NCBI RefSeq assembly: GCF_000374565.1
Contig: NZ_KB894697.1
Location: 55,390 to 119,389 of the forward strand
Source of the DNA: Siminovitchia fordii DSM 16014 = CIP 108821
Lineage (GTDB): Bacteria; Bacillota; Bacilli; Bacillales; Bacillaceae_C
DNA: 64,000 nt
Direction: 5' to 3'
The notes under the pieces are model-generated. The model was not told the DNA's origin, searched no databases, and worked only from the letters and a program-made list of their open reading frames with translations. The translations under genes were made by a program, and so were the position numbers. This document shows positions 8,922 to 17,142 of the stretch, piece by piece (the first letter of the stretch is position 1; every line of letters starts with the position of its first letter).

Positions 8922-8967
8922 GAACGCCCGCCTTACGTCATATGAAAGAAGTATAGGCGTTTTTTTA
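8922..8967 (+). terminator. Intrinsic terminator just after repeat copy 2
   Basis: AACGCC pairs with GGCGTT, followed by a run of seven T. Confidence 0.65.
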
Positions 8968-8985
8968 TCTATTTATAACGCAGGG

Positions 8986-9073
8986 ACCTCATGTAGATAT
9001 ATCACGGAGAGCCGTTTCACAAATAGATTAAAGTACGCAAAGGGCACCTATCAAATATTTTTTTGAGGGTGCC
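8986..9073 (+). repeat. 42-bp repeat family, copy A, with following hairpin
   Basis: 8986-9025 is a diverged copy of the motif TTAGATACATCACGGAGAAC that recurs at 10637 and 14711. It is followed by GGCACC (9043) pairing with GGTGCC (9068) and a T-rich run. See the corresponding finding. Confidence 0.5.
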
Positions 9074-9175
9074 ATTCTTATTTTTTTATTTCTAAATGTT
9101 TGAAAGCTCCATTGTATTATTATACATTAAAAGCTATAATTATAATAATTCATTGTACGTATAGGAGAGAGTTCT

Positions 9176-10516
9176 ATGGAAAGAAAAAATATTATTATTA
9201 TAGGTGCGGCAGGAAGAGATTTTCACAATTTTAATACGTATTATCGCGATAATGAGGCATATAAAGTTGTTGCTTTTACAGCGACACAAATTCCGGATAT
9301 CGATGGAAGGAAGTATCCAAGTGAATTAGCGGGTGAACTTTACCCAAATGGTATTCCCATTTATTCACAAGATCAATTACCAGAGTTGATTAAAGAATTA
9401 CAGGTGGATGAATGTGTTTTTGCGTATAGTGATATTAGTTACGAGGATGTTATGCGCGTAGGTGCGATCGTAAATGCAGCGGGTGCTAATTTCACATTGC
9501 TAGGTTCAAGCAGCACGATGTTAAAAAGTAATAAGCCGGTCATTTCGGTTTGCGCTGTGCGAACTGGAACCGGAAAAAGTCAAACGTCGCGAAAAATTAT
9601 TGAAACGCTGTTGGAGCATGATTTAAAAGTCATTGCAGTGAGACACCCGATGCCGTACGGCGATTTAAATGCACAACGTGTTCAGCGCTTTGCGACAGTA
9701 GAGGACTTAAAGAAACACAATTGTACCATCGAAGAAATGGAAGAATATGAACCACATGTGGCACGAGGAAATGTTGTGTATGCTGGCGTTGATTATGCAG
9801 ATATTTTGGCAGCAGCTGAAAATGATCCAGATGGCTGTGACGTTATTTTATGGGATGGGGGAAATAATGACTTCTCTTTCTTTGAGCCTGATTTAGCTGT
9901 TACTGTCTTGGACCCGCATCGCCCAGGTCATGAGCTGAAATACTATCCTGGCGAAGTGTGTTTAAGAACAACCGACGTGGCCATCATTAACAAAGTGGAT
10001 AGTGCATCAGACGAAGCCATTCAAACCGTAGAAAATAATATTAAATTTGCAAGTCCAAATAGCACGATTATTAAAGCTGAATCAAAGATTACCGTCGATC
10101 ATCCGGAGAGTATTATTGGAAAACGCGTGTTAGTCGTTGAAGATGGTCCGACGTTGACACATGGAGAAATGAAACTAGGTGCAGGTACAGTCGCAGCTGC
10201 ACGTTTGGGAGCGAAGGAAATCATTGACCCGCGCCCATTTGCTGTAGGTACATTAACCGAAACGTTTAATAAATACAAACATATTGAAAACGTCCTTCCA
10301 GCGATGGGATACGGCGAACAGCAATTAAAAGATCTTGAAGAAACGATTAATAAGGCTGACTGTGATGCAGTCATCATTGGGACACCAATCGATTTGACTC
10401 GCGTTATTTCAATTAATAAACCATGTACACGTGTACATTATGATTTAGATGAAATTAGTAGTCCGAATTTAAAAGATATCTTAAAAGGTTTTATCCAAGA
10501 ACATAAACTTGTATGA
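9176..10516 (+). CDS. Cyclic 2,3-diphosphoglycerate synthase-like P-loop GTPase
   Basis: A 446-residue protein of the COG2403 group, related to archaeal cyclic 2,3-diphosphoglycerate synthetase. An N-terminal Rossmann-like domain (NIIIIGAAGRDFHNFN) is followed by a P-loop around residue 130 (RTGTGKSQTSR), LWDGGNNDFSF, and NKVDS as a likely nucleotide-specificity motif. Cyclic 2,3-diphosphoglycerate is a thermoprotectant in methanogens; bacterial homologues have no established product, so the function here is open. AGGAGAG precedes the ATG. Single-gene unit with an A+T-rich promoter region (a TATAAT-like box near 9147). Confidence 0.75.
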   Translation: MERKNIIIIGAAGRDFHNFNTYYRDNEAYKVVAFTATQIPDIDGRKYPSELAGELYPNGIPIYSQDQLPELIKELQVDECVFAYSDISYEDVMRVGAIVNAAGANFTLLGSSSTMLKSNKPVISVCAVRTGTGKSQTSRKIIETLLEHDLKVIAVRHPMPYGDLNAQRVQRFATVEDLKKHNCTIEEMEEYEPHVARGNVVYAGVDYADILAAAENDPDGCDVILWDGGNNDFSFFEPDLAVTVLDPHRPGHELKYYPGEVCLRTTDVAIINKVDSASDEAIQTVENNIKFASPNSTIIKAESKITVDHPESIIGKRVLVVEDGPTLTHGEMKLGAGTVAAARLGAKEIIDPRPFAVGTLTETFNKYKHIENVLPAMGYGEQQLKDLEETINKADCDAVIIGTPIDLTRVISINKPCTRVHYDLDEISSPNLKDILKGFIQEHKLV

Positions 10517-10636
10517 TAAACATCCTGTGACTATCAAATATTCTAAAAAGGCTAGCGATCACATCATTGCTAGTCTTTTTAGATGTGAGCAAAAAAGAAA
10601 GCAAATATTGAAAAAGCCAATTCGACTCGGTTTCGT

Positions 10637-10736
10637 AACCTTATTTAGATATGTCATGGAGAACCTTACCACAAGTAAGCACAAAGTTATTTTTAGTAGA
10701 AGCGTCAAAGAACAACTCAATGTCCTTGACGCTTCT
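10637..10736 (+). repeat. 42-bp repeat family, copy B, with following hairpin
   Basis: 10637-10678 differs from copy C (14711-14752) at about four positions. A perfect 11-bp stem follows, AGAAGCGTCAA (10698) with TTGACGCTTCT (10726). The hairpin sequence differs from that after copy C although its distance is similar. Short reading frames across this stretch are not credible genes. Confidence 0.6.
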
Positions 10737-11030
10737 TTCCTCAGTGGAGTTACCTGCATATTGTGTGAGTAAGGTCCATTTGCTTTTCTGGTTCAACATG
10801 AAGGAGAACAAAATGGCACTAATCAAAAACAGCTTTGTATACCGTTGGGATAAGTACATATAAGAACCATTTTATAAATAATGAACATAAAAATAGTGAT
10901 ATAGCCATCCCTATTAGAATATTCAACGTATGAAACGTAAGAAAATCGTCCCAAACGTATGAACATCCACAAAAAAATACTAGAGAATATTAACAGTTAC
11001 CGAAAACATAGACTTAAAACGAATCAAACC

Positions 11031-11059
11031 AAAAAGTCCTCATTATAGAGGATTTTTTT
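11031..11059 (+). terminator. Small intrinsic terminator
   Basis: TCCTC-ATTATA-GAGGA with A-rich left and T-rich right flanks. The 10.5-11.2 kb interval has no convincing gene; this hairpin may end a short untranslated transcript. Confidence 0.55.
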
Positions 11060-11220
11060 GTGACTATTATTAAGTTCATATAAGTTAAGATTAAGTCGAC
11101 CCTGAATCATTTGGGATTGACAATAATAAAAAAATTTAATACTCATCGAGTAAAATATTTAAATATCTTTGTAACGAAATGAAATTCTAGGAGTTATATA
11201 AGTGAAAGGGGTGAAAAGAG

Positions 11221-11715
11221 ATGGACTTTGAGGAAATCTATCGAGAATACTTTAAGGAAGTTTATTTGTTTATCAAATCATTAAGTCACGATGAGAGTAT
11301 TGCCGAAGACATTACGCAAGAAGCATTTTTTAAGGCGTTAAAAGCAATTGAGAAATTCGATGGCTCTAAAGATATTCGAGCGTGGCTTTTTACAATAGCA
11401 AAAAATACATATTTCTCTCACTACAAAAAAAATAAACGAGAAATAGATTTAGATGTAGTAGAAGAATCAAGTATGGGAGTGCAAATTGTAAATCATTTGA
11501 TGAATGAGGAACATGCCTTCATAGTTCATCAGTTCCTTCACTCGATGAATGAGCCATATAAGGAGGTCTTTTCACTACGTACGTTTGGTGAATTATCATT
11601 TGAGAAAATAGGGCGTCTTTTTGGAAAAAGTGCAGGATGGGCAAGGGTGACCTATTACAGAGCGAGGAAACAAATTATCGAGTATATGGAGGAGATGAAT
11701 GATGAAAGAGATTAA
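11221..11715 (+). CDS. ECF-family RNA polymerase sigma factor
   Basis: A 164-residue sigma-70 family member with region 2 (YREYFKEVYLFIKSLSHDESIAEDITQEAFFKALKAIEKF, RAWLFTIAKNTYFSHYKK) and region 4 (MNEPYKEVFSLRTFGELSFEKIGRLFGKSAGWARVTYYRARKQI). It overlaps the next gene, a zinc-finger anti-sigma factor, by 14 bp, so the two are translationally coupled. TGTAAC at 11170-11175 resembles the -35 of ECF promoters and may reflect autoregulation, but no matching -10 is clear. Confidence 0.93.
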   Translation: MDFEEIYREYFKEVYLFIKSLSHDESIAEDITQEAFFKALKAIEKFDGSKDIRAWLFTIAKNTYFSHYKKNKREIDLDVVEESSMGVQIVNHLMNEEHAFIVHQFLHSMNEPYKEVFSLRTFGELSFEKIGRLFGKSAGWARVTYYRARKQIIEYMEEMNDERD

Positions 11716-12361
11716 ATGCACAATTATTCAAGATGTATTACCTCTTTATATTGATGAGGTAGTTAGTCAAGATACAAAAGAAATGGTAGACCAGCATTTA
11801 CAGTATTGTGAAAAATGCCAAAAGGAATACGAAACAATGAAAAGTAAACTGTATATTCCAGCAGAAAATAAAGCCCCTATGATTAAAAAGATTAATAAAA
11901 AATGGCGTAAGAAAAAAGTGACAATTTCAATTGTTTCCGTTTTTGCTACGGCTATCATTTTACTTGGGGCGTTTGCATATGTTTTATATTATGAAAAGGT
12001 TATTCCATATTCGAAAAACCTAATTAAAATTGAAATGCAAAATGATAATCAATTGGTTTCTCATTATTACGGTAAAAGTTATGCAAGTGTTAATGAGACG
12101 CATCCTACGCCACTTGAAATTGATGGAGAGAAAAAGAATGTGAGTTTTATTTATTATACAAAAACTATTGCCGATTCACCTTCAAGAAACCTTATTAATA
12201 ATGAAAAAAGGCAAAATGAAGAAGAATATATCTTTCCACTTGCCGAAAGTGAAAAAATTGATGCTGTATATTATGTAGATTTTGATGTAGAAAAAATTAC
12301 TGCTGGAAAAGATTCTTGGGATTCAATTTTAAAACGTGCTGTATTAATTTGGGAGAAATAA
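11702..12361 (+). CDS. Anti-sigma factor with zf-HC2 domain
   Basis: A 219-residue single-pass membrane protein. The cytoplasmic N terminus carries the zinc-binding anti-sigma domain (Cys6, then HLQYCEKC giving HxxxCxxC near residues 32-39); a TM helix lies at about 75-98 and the rest is extracellular. It should hold the upstream ECF sigma inactive until the outer domain senses stress. ATG 11702 is chosen because GGAGGAG ends 7 bases before it; ATG 11699 is also possible. Confidence 0.88.
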   Translation: MKEIKCTIIQDVLPLYIDEVVSQDTKEMVDQHLQYCEKCQKEYETMKSKLYIPAENKAPMIKKINKKWRKKKVTISIVSVFATAIILLGAFAYVLYYEKVIPYSKNLIKIEMQNDNQLVSHYYGKSYASVNETHPTPLEIDGEKKNVSFIYYTKTIADSPSRNLINNEKRQNEEEYIFPLAESEKIDAVYYVDFDVEKITAGKDSWDSILKRAVLIWEK

Positions 12362-12409
12362 CAATTATCTTTTGTATGCAACAAACGGATAGCTTTAATT
12401 TAAGAACAG

Positions 12410-12433
12410 GACTGTCAATAGACGGTCTTTTTT
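12410..12433 (+). terminator. Terminator of the sigma/anti-sigma operon
   Basis: GACTGTC-AATA-GACGGTC (7 pairs, one G-U) followed by six T. Confidence 0.8.
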
Positions 12434-12506
12434 GTATTTAAGTATTGAATCTTTATGACCTTGATAGAGTTAATAAAGAGCTCACTACAATGAATTTCAT
12501 TTTTTC

Positions 12507-12552
12507 GTTCAATCAGGATTTTCTTCATTTGATAAGAAAATCCTGATTGAAC
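12507..12552. repeat. Perfect 19-bp inverted repeat, 8-base loop
   Basis: GTTCAATCAGGATTTTCTT (12507-12525) is the exact reverse complement of 12534-12552. There is no T-run on either strand after the stem, so it is not a classical terminator, although it lies at the convergent end of two transcripts. Confidence 0.7.
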
Positions 12553-12598
12553 AAATACAAAAAATGGCTGAATTCCTCCACTTGTACTTTTGCTTATT

Positions 12599-13063
12599 TT
12601 AATATTCTCCTTTTATTACAAAAAACGAGCCCCGAATGGTTCCAGCTAGTTTGGACTTTTGCCTGGCAAACTTAAACTTCCCTTCCAGCTCTTGTGGTAT
12701 CTCCATACCCTCAGAAAGCTTAAAACCAACGGCCCGCTTTTTAGGATCATCAACCGTATACATCACGTTAACCCCAAGACCATCCTCATAAAAGACGTAG
12801 GCCATTTTGATATTCTCCACTTGAAAACGCGAAGTTTCTAAAGGTTTGGCCACAAACTCAATATCACGTTCTTCTTTTAATATTCGGTTCACATATTCAA
12901 GGGTCTCCCGGCTTTCGCTAGCTGGTACAACCGTAAATTCATGCTTGTATTTGTTCATAAAGTAACGTGCTTCATTAGCACGTAAACCAGCAAGCGCTTC
13001 TGCTACAGGTGAAGACTCCAAACCAACCGTAGATACATTTTTAAAATCTACAATAGAGGACAT
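12599..13063 (-). CDS. Conserved hypothetical protein, partner of the GyrI-like protein
   Basis: A 154-residue soluble protein with no signal or membrane segment and no family I can name. AAAGGTGG lies 7 bases before its ATG. It is 20 bp downstream of the GyrI-like gene at 13084 and surely shares its transcript. The divergent HTH/WYL regulator at 13678 probably controls both. A role tied to ligand binding or detoxification is only suggested by the neighbour. Confidence 0.7.
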   Translation of the reverse strand: MSSIVDFKNVSTVGLESSPVAEALAGLRANEARYFMNKYKHEFTVVPASESRETLEYVNRILKEERDIEFVAKPLETSRFQVENIKMAYVFYEDGLGVNVMYTVDDPKKRAVGFKLSEGMEIPQELEGKFKFARQKSKLAGTIRGSFFVIKGEY

Positions 13064-13083
13064 TCCTATTCCACCTTTTTCCT

Positions 13084-13569
13084 TTAATTTCTAACAACTG
13101 GAATCCACATTTCACCATTTAATAGACCGTTTCGCTGCCCCATCACAACTGCTGTATTTGGCCCGCCAACATAGGAAATATTATTTGCTTCTGGTAAAGC
13201 TTGACCAAAAGCAATGCCAGTAACTGTATTACTCAATTCATCAACCGTCTTACCTTCCCCTTTAACAACTAGGTATTCTCCCTTAGGAAATTGGATCACT
13301 CGAGATTCTCCTAGTTCTGGTACCGTAGCCTCAGTCATAACACCAACATAATGCATCATCTTGTTATTCACTGCTTCATTTACGATAAAAATGTAATCGT
13401 TTGTGGCTATGGCTTTTAAAGTTTCGAGTATCCCATCTTGGTTAACGGACTGCCAAAAATCTGCCTTTTCCCTGTTTATCCCTACAAAGTCTGTATAATC
13501 GCTCTTAAGTTCGATACCAACACCAAAAACGGTAAAACTGTCTTTTTCTTCTAAAGTATAATCTGCCAT
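13084..13569 (-). CDS. GyrI-like/AraC effector-binding domain protein
   Basis: A 161-residue protein that looks like a stand-alone effector-binding (GyrI-like, BmrR/Rob C-terminal) domain: a start FTVFGVGIELKSDY, an ESRVIQFPKGEYLVVKGEG strand typical of these folds, and a C-terminal NGLLNGEMWIPVV. Such proteins bind small, often toxic, ligands. ATG 13569 has GAGGAGG 9 bases upstream; TTG 13575 is too close to it. First gene of a two-gene unit divergent from the regulator. Confidence 0.75.
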   Translation of the reverse strand: MADYTLEEKDSFTVFGVGIELKSDYTDFVGINREKADFWQSVNQDGILETLKAIATNDYIFIVNEAVNNKMMHYVGVMTEATVPELGESRVIQFPKGEYLVVKGEGKTVDELSNTVTGIAFGQALPEANNISYVGGPNTAVVMGQRNGLLNGEMWIPVVRN

Positions 13570-13625
13570 ATTCAAAATCCTCCTCTTTTAATTTATCAAA
13601 TGATTTGTTTTTCCACTTGATGAGT

Positions 13626-13677
13626 CTATAATAGCGTTAAATCATGTCAAAAAATGATACTGTTTTTGGAGGTCCCG
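13626..13677 (+). promoter_or_regulatory. Promoter of the HTH/WYL regulator
   Basis: TATAAT at about 13628-13633 is a consensus -10, and ATCATGTCAAAAAATGAT downstream is an inverted repeat that could be an operator in this 108-bp divergent promoter region. Confidence 0.5.
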
Positions 13678-14640
13678 ATGAAAAAAGTTGAACGGATTAA
13701 TATCATCATGCGGTATATCAACAACCGTGCCCACTTTACAATTTCTGAAATCATGCGAGAATTTAACATTTCTCGTTCAACAGCTATTAGAGATATCAGA
13801 GAAATTGAGGCCATGGGGATGCCACTCGTTTCTGAAGTTGGAAGGGACGGGGGTTATTTTGTCATGAACAACTCTGTTCTGCCTACTGTTCGCTTTACCG
13901 ATAATGAGATTAAAGCTCTCTTTATTGCCTTTATGGCTACAAAAAATAAACAACTTCCTTATCTAAAGAGTCGTCAGTCTTTAGCTGAAAAATTACTGGG
14001 GCTCATTTCAGAAAACCAGCAAGATGACCTTGTCCTTTTAAATCAAACCCTGTTGTTTGAAGGGACCAATCCTAATAACCCCGATCTGCTTGATTTGTCA
14101 GACCTCCCTCATCCTATGTTGGAAAAACTTATTCAAACCCTCCTTTTGGATAGCTATTTATTGATTACCATCGAAGAAGAGAGGGCTATAAAGTCTTACT
14201 CTATTTATCTCTTGCACCTTTATCATGAAAAAAGCCTATGGCTAATTGAAGGTTTTGACTTAAAGGAAGAAAAGAGGCGGATTGTTCCTGTCGACAATCT
14301 CACCGATGTAAAACCATATCCTACGAAAAAAAGAATTAGTAAGAAAAAAATTTTAGAAAAACTAAGTAAGCAGGAAGAAGTAATCAATCTTGTCCTTGAA
14401 TTAGGTCCAAAGGCGATTGTCCAGTTCAAAAAATACCATCCGTTAAAGGTTTCAATTTCTTATACGAATCCTTATCAAACCACAGCCATTCTAAAGACTT
14501 TTATCAATGTTAAAAATGCAGAAGAATTAACCGAGATTACAAATTGGCTACTTTTTCTAGGTGAGGATATCAAGGTCAGAGAAATGCCAGAAGAAGTCCT
14601 AGAAGGGTTACAAGAGAGATTATCCTTATACTGTCCATAA
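13678..14640 (+). CDS. YafY-type HTH/WYL-domain transcriptional regulator
   Basis: A 320-residue regulator with an N-terminal HTH (HFTISEIMREFNISRSTAIRDIREIEAMGMPLVSE) followed by RDGGYF, and a WYL-like middle domain (YLLHLYHEKSLWLIEGFDLKEEKRRIVPVDNLTDV). ATG 13678 follows GGAGG by 5 bases; an upstream ATG at 13654 lies before the ribosome site. Its natural targets are the divergent GyrI-like genes and itself. Confidence 0.85.
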   Translation: MKKVERINIIMRYINNRAHFTISEIMREFNISRSTAIRDIREIEAMGMPLVSEVGRDGGYFVMNNSVLPTVRFTDNEIKALFIAFMATKNKQLPYLKSRQSLAEKLLGLISENQQDDLVLLNQTLLFEGTNPNNPDLLDLSDLPHPMLEKLIQTLLLDSYLLITIEEERAIKSYSIYLLHLYHEKSLWLIEGFDLKEEKRRIVPVDNLTDVKPYPTKKRISKKKILEKLSKQEEVINLVLELGPKAIVQFKKYHPLKVSISYTNPYQTTAILKTFINVKNAEELTEITNWLLFLGEDIKVREMPEEVLEGLQERLSLYCP

Positions 14641-14710
14641 ACAGTGCCGGTTAAAACGTAAGTAATCTTGAGCTTGGTTAGCTGCCAGCTCTCTTTTAGT
14701 AAAAAGGTTA

Positions 14711-14808
14711 AACCTTATTTAGATACATCACGGAGAACCATACCACAAGTAAATGGGTTTTCTGTGAATGCCACGAAACTGATTTCTTATAAAGGGATCA
14801 GTTTTTTT
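14711..14808 (+). repeat. 42-bp repeat family, copy C, with following terminator
   Basis: 14711-14752 nearly matches copy B. An AAACTGAT/ATCAGTTT hairpin with seven T follows at 14776-14808. It lies between the WYL regulator and the GlnK-like gene. Confidence 0.6.
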
Positions 14809-14896
14809 ACTGTGGTCTGCAAGTCATGCAATAATATAAGTTGTATTCTCATGCTAGAAGAAACCGCGTTTATCTTTCTAACATAAGGTGATTTCC

Positions 14897-16168
14897 ATGT
14901 TCTCTAATAACAAATTTACCATTAGAAATACTGATAGAATAGCCCTTGTACTGACCGCACTTTTAACAGCGGTTATTAGTGAAATTAAAGTAATTCCCTT
15001 CGGCGGGGAGGTTTTCCGTTTTGGATTGGGAAGTATTACATTTTTTCTGCTTATACTGATTTGGCACCCAGCATCACTTATACGAACGGGTTTTGTTACG
15101 GGGATAGTCGTCATATGTTTTCGCATAGTAGAGGATATCTTTCTATATGACGTTCTTGACTGGACAAGCTTAAAAAGTCACTTGCCCGCTTTTTTATATT
15201 ATTTTGTATTTGCACTGGGCTTACATGTTATTAAAGTGAAAAGGTACAAGACATTTCCACTTATTTTAGGTGCTTGGGCTGTTTTATTTGAATTTATCGG
15301 TAATGTTGCCGAACATTTTACCCGACAATGGCTTATGGGCGATGTAGAATTAAACTTGCAGACTGTGGCCTTATTGGGAGGGGTGGCCATTATCCGCAGC
15401 TATTTTGTGGTAGGATTATATAGCTCCATTACCGTTTCGGAACAAAAGAAACGTATGCAGGAAATGCTTGAAGTCGGCTCTGAATTATATGCTGAATCTC
15501 TCTACCTCGAGAAATCAATGAATCATATAGAACAAATTACTGCTTCAAGCCACGATTTATATAGGCATTTAAAAAAGAAGGGCCTCCGTCAATTAAGCTT
15601 TCAAGCACTGCATATTGCTCAAGAAATTCATGAAGTAAAAAAAGATTCGCAGCGAGTTTTATCAGGGATTACGAAAATAACTAAGCGAAAAAGAGCTAAT
15701 ATTCTTCTACTGTCGGATGTGCTTAACCTCATTGTCTCTGCAAATCAGAAATATAGTGAATTGTTAAAGAAAAATATTGTGTTTCATGTAATTAGTTCAG
15801 TTGACTTTGAAACGGACCAGCAAATGCCGCTTCTTGCCCTATTGAATAATCTTACTTCCAATTCCGTCGAGGCTATTGCAAGTAAGGGTGAAATTAGCAT
15901 TAAAATATTCGAGGAATCAGCGTATACTTGTTTCGTTATAAAAGATTCCGGCAAAGGTGTTCCAAAAGAAGATGCATCTACAATCTTTGAAACAGGATAT
16001 ACTACAAAATATTCCGATCAAGGTGTTGCTGCGACTGGGATTGGTTTATCTCATGTAAAAGAGATTATTCATGCGCTTGAGGGGCAAATTGAATTAGAGT
16101 TCCCGGAGAAGGGTGCTATTTTTAGAATCCTTATCCCGACTAAAAATATCCGAAAGCGAGTTGAATAA
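14897..16168 (+). CDS. glnK: GlnK-like sensor histidine kinase
   Basis: A 423-residue membrane kinase with about six N-terminal TM segments (residues 15-190), a coiled linker, an H-box region ALHIAQEIHEVKKDSQRVLSGI, N-box LLNNLTSNSVEAI, DSGKGVP and ATGIGLSHVKEII. This layout and the YcbB-type partner immediately downstream match the B. subtilis GlnK/GlnL (YcbA/YcbB) glutamine-sensing system. ATG 14897 has AGGTGA 5 bases upstream; GTG 14888 overlaps it. Here the following gene is a glutamate/dicarboxylate symporter rather than GlnT, so the sensed compound may differ. Confidence 0.8.
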   Translation: MFSNNKFTIRNTDRIALVLTALLTAVISEIKVIPFGGEVFRFGLGSITFFLLILIWHPASLIRTGFVTGIVVICFRIVEDIFLYDVLDWTSLKSHLPAFLYYFVFALGLHVIKVKRYKTFPLILGAWAVLFEFIGNVAEHFTRQWLMGDVELNLQTVALLGGVAIIRSYFVVGLYSSITVSEQKKRMQEMLEVGSELYAESLYLEKSMNHIEQITASSHDLYRHLKKKGLRQLSFQALHIAQEIHEVKKDSQRVLSGITKITKRKRANILLLSDVLNLIVSANQKYSELLKKNIVFHVISSVDFETDQQMPLLALLNNLTSNSVEAIASKGEISIKIFEESAYTCFVIKDSGKGVPKEDASTIFETGYTTKYSDQGVAATGIGLSHVKEIIHALEGQIELEFPEKGAIFRILIPTKNIRKRVE

Positions 16169-16170
16169 AA

Positions 16171-17043
16171 CTGCGTTATTTTATTGTAGATGATGATAAA
16201 GCAAGTAGGGCAATGTTGAAAAACATTATAACTGAAGGTGATCTTGGCATTGTAATAGGTGAGGCGGAAAGTGGGTCCGATTGTCTATCCTCCATCCTTG
16301 CAGTGCATCCTGACATTGTCTTAATTGACTTATTAATGCCTGAACTGGACGGAATTGAAGTGATTGAACAGTTGAGAATAAAGGGATTCCAGGGACAATT
16401 TATTATGATCTCTCAAATCGTAAACAAGGAAATGGTTGGGGAAGCTTATGAAAAAGGGGTGGAATTTTTTATTCATAAGCCTATTAATCGAATAGAAGTA
16501 CGAAGTATTTTAAAAAGAATAACAGATCAAATTCAATTAAAAAATTCATTGCGTGTGATTAAGGAATCTTTGGATCATAGCGAGTCGGCAAAAACGAGAC
16601 AGCAAAGCGTAAAAGAGATCGTTTTATCGATATTAAATGATATGGGAATCATCGGAGAGTCAGGCAGTGATGATATCATATTGATGATAGAAATCTTGAT
16701 ATATGAAAGTGATGGAGTAATCCAATTGCCGCCATTAAAAAGTTTATATGAGTCCATGGCTGCTAAGACGGGTAATCATAACATGAGCGGCAAAGCAATT
16801 GAACAGCGGATTCGCAGAACCATTTTAACAGCAGTCAATAATTTGGCTGCTATGGGGGCGATTGATTATACAAATCCTGTGTTTGAATACTATGCTCCCC
16901 GTTATTTCGACTTTCAAGTAGTCAGAGATCAAATGATATCTATTCAGGAAGGCCAAAATGAGTCGAAAAAGGTCAAAGTAAATATAAAGAAATTTCTTCA
17001 AGCGCTGTATCATGACACAATAGAAAAATACAACGATAAATAA
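16171..17043 (+). CDS. glnL: GlnL (YcbB)-type response regulator
   Basis: A receiver domain (RYFIVDDDKASR, phospho-acceptor Asp in VLIDLLMPELDGIEVI, FFIHKPINRIEV) is followed by the YcbB DNA-binding domain (AIEQRIRRTILTAVNNLAAMGAIDYTNPVFEYYAPRYFDF). An ATG at 16213 would delete the acidic DDD triad, while the frame is open back only to a TGA at 16162. The best family-consistent start is CTG 16171, 2 bases after the kinase stop codon, giving LRYFIVDDD against MRFF in relatives. That is a rare start codon; translational coupling to the kinase gene would help. Confidence 0.82.
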   Translation: MRYFIVDDDKASRAMLKNIITEGDLGIVIGEAESGSDCLSSILAVHPDIVLIDLLMPELDGIEVIEQLRIKGFQGQFIMISQIVNKEMVGEAYEKGVEFFIHKPINRIEVRSILKRITDQIQLKNSLRVIKESLDHSESAKTRQQSVKEIVLSILNDMGIIGESGSDDIILMIEILIYESDGVIQLPPLKSLYESMAAKTGNHNMSGKAIEQRIRRTILTAVNNLAAMGAIDYTNPVFEYYAPRYFDFQVVRDQMISIQEGQNESKKVKVNIKKFLQALYHDTIEKYNDK

Positions 17044-17045
17044 TG

Positions 17046-17062
17046 TAGGATTTCCTAGGATT
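17046..17062 (+). promoter_or_regulatory. Tandem TAGGATT repeats upstream of the symporter gene
   Basis: TAGGATT at 17046-17052 and 17056-17062, a 10-bp period (one helical turn), 80 bp before the symporter start. A possible regulator site; GlnL binding is a guess, since B. subtilis GlnL uses a different repeat. Confidence 0.3.
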
Positions 17063-17142
17063 CGACAGGTCACTCGTAAAATAGTTACAAAGCTATCTTA
17101 TTGAAAGCGATTGCTATTTCGAGAAAGGGTGACTTTATATAG

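Noticed and set aside
8759..8956. 65-codon frame across repeat copy 2
   Set aside because: Uses a different frame from copy 1, has no homologous partner there and covers a terminator.
10509..10863. Several overlapping short frames after the GTPase gene
   Set aside because: They lie on the 42-bp repeat and its hairpin, overlap on both strands and have no ribosome sites.
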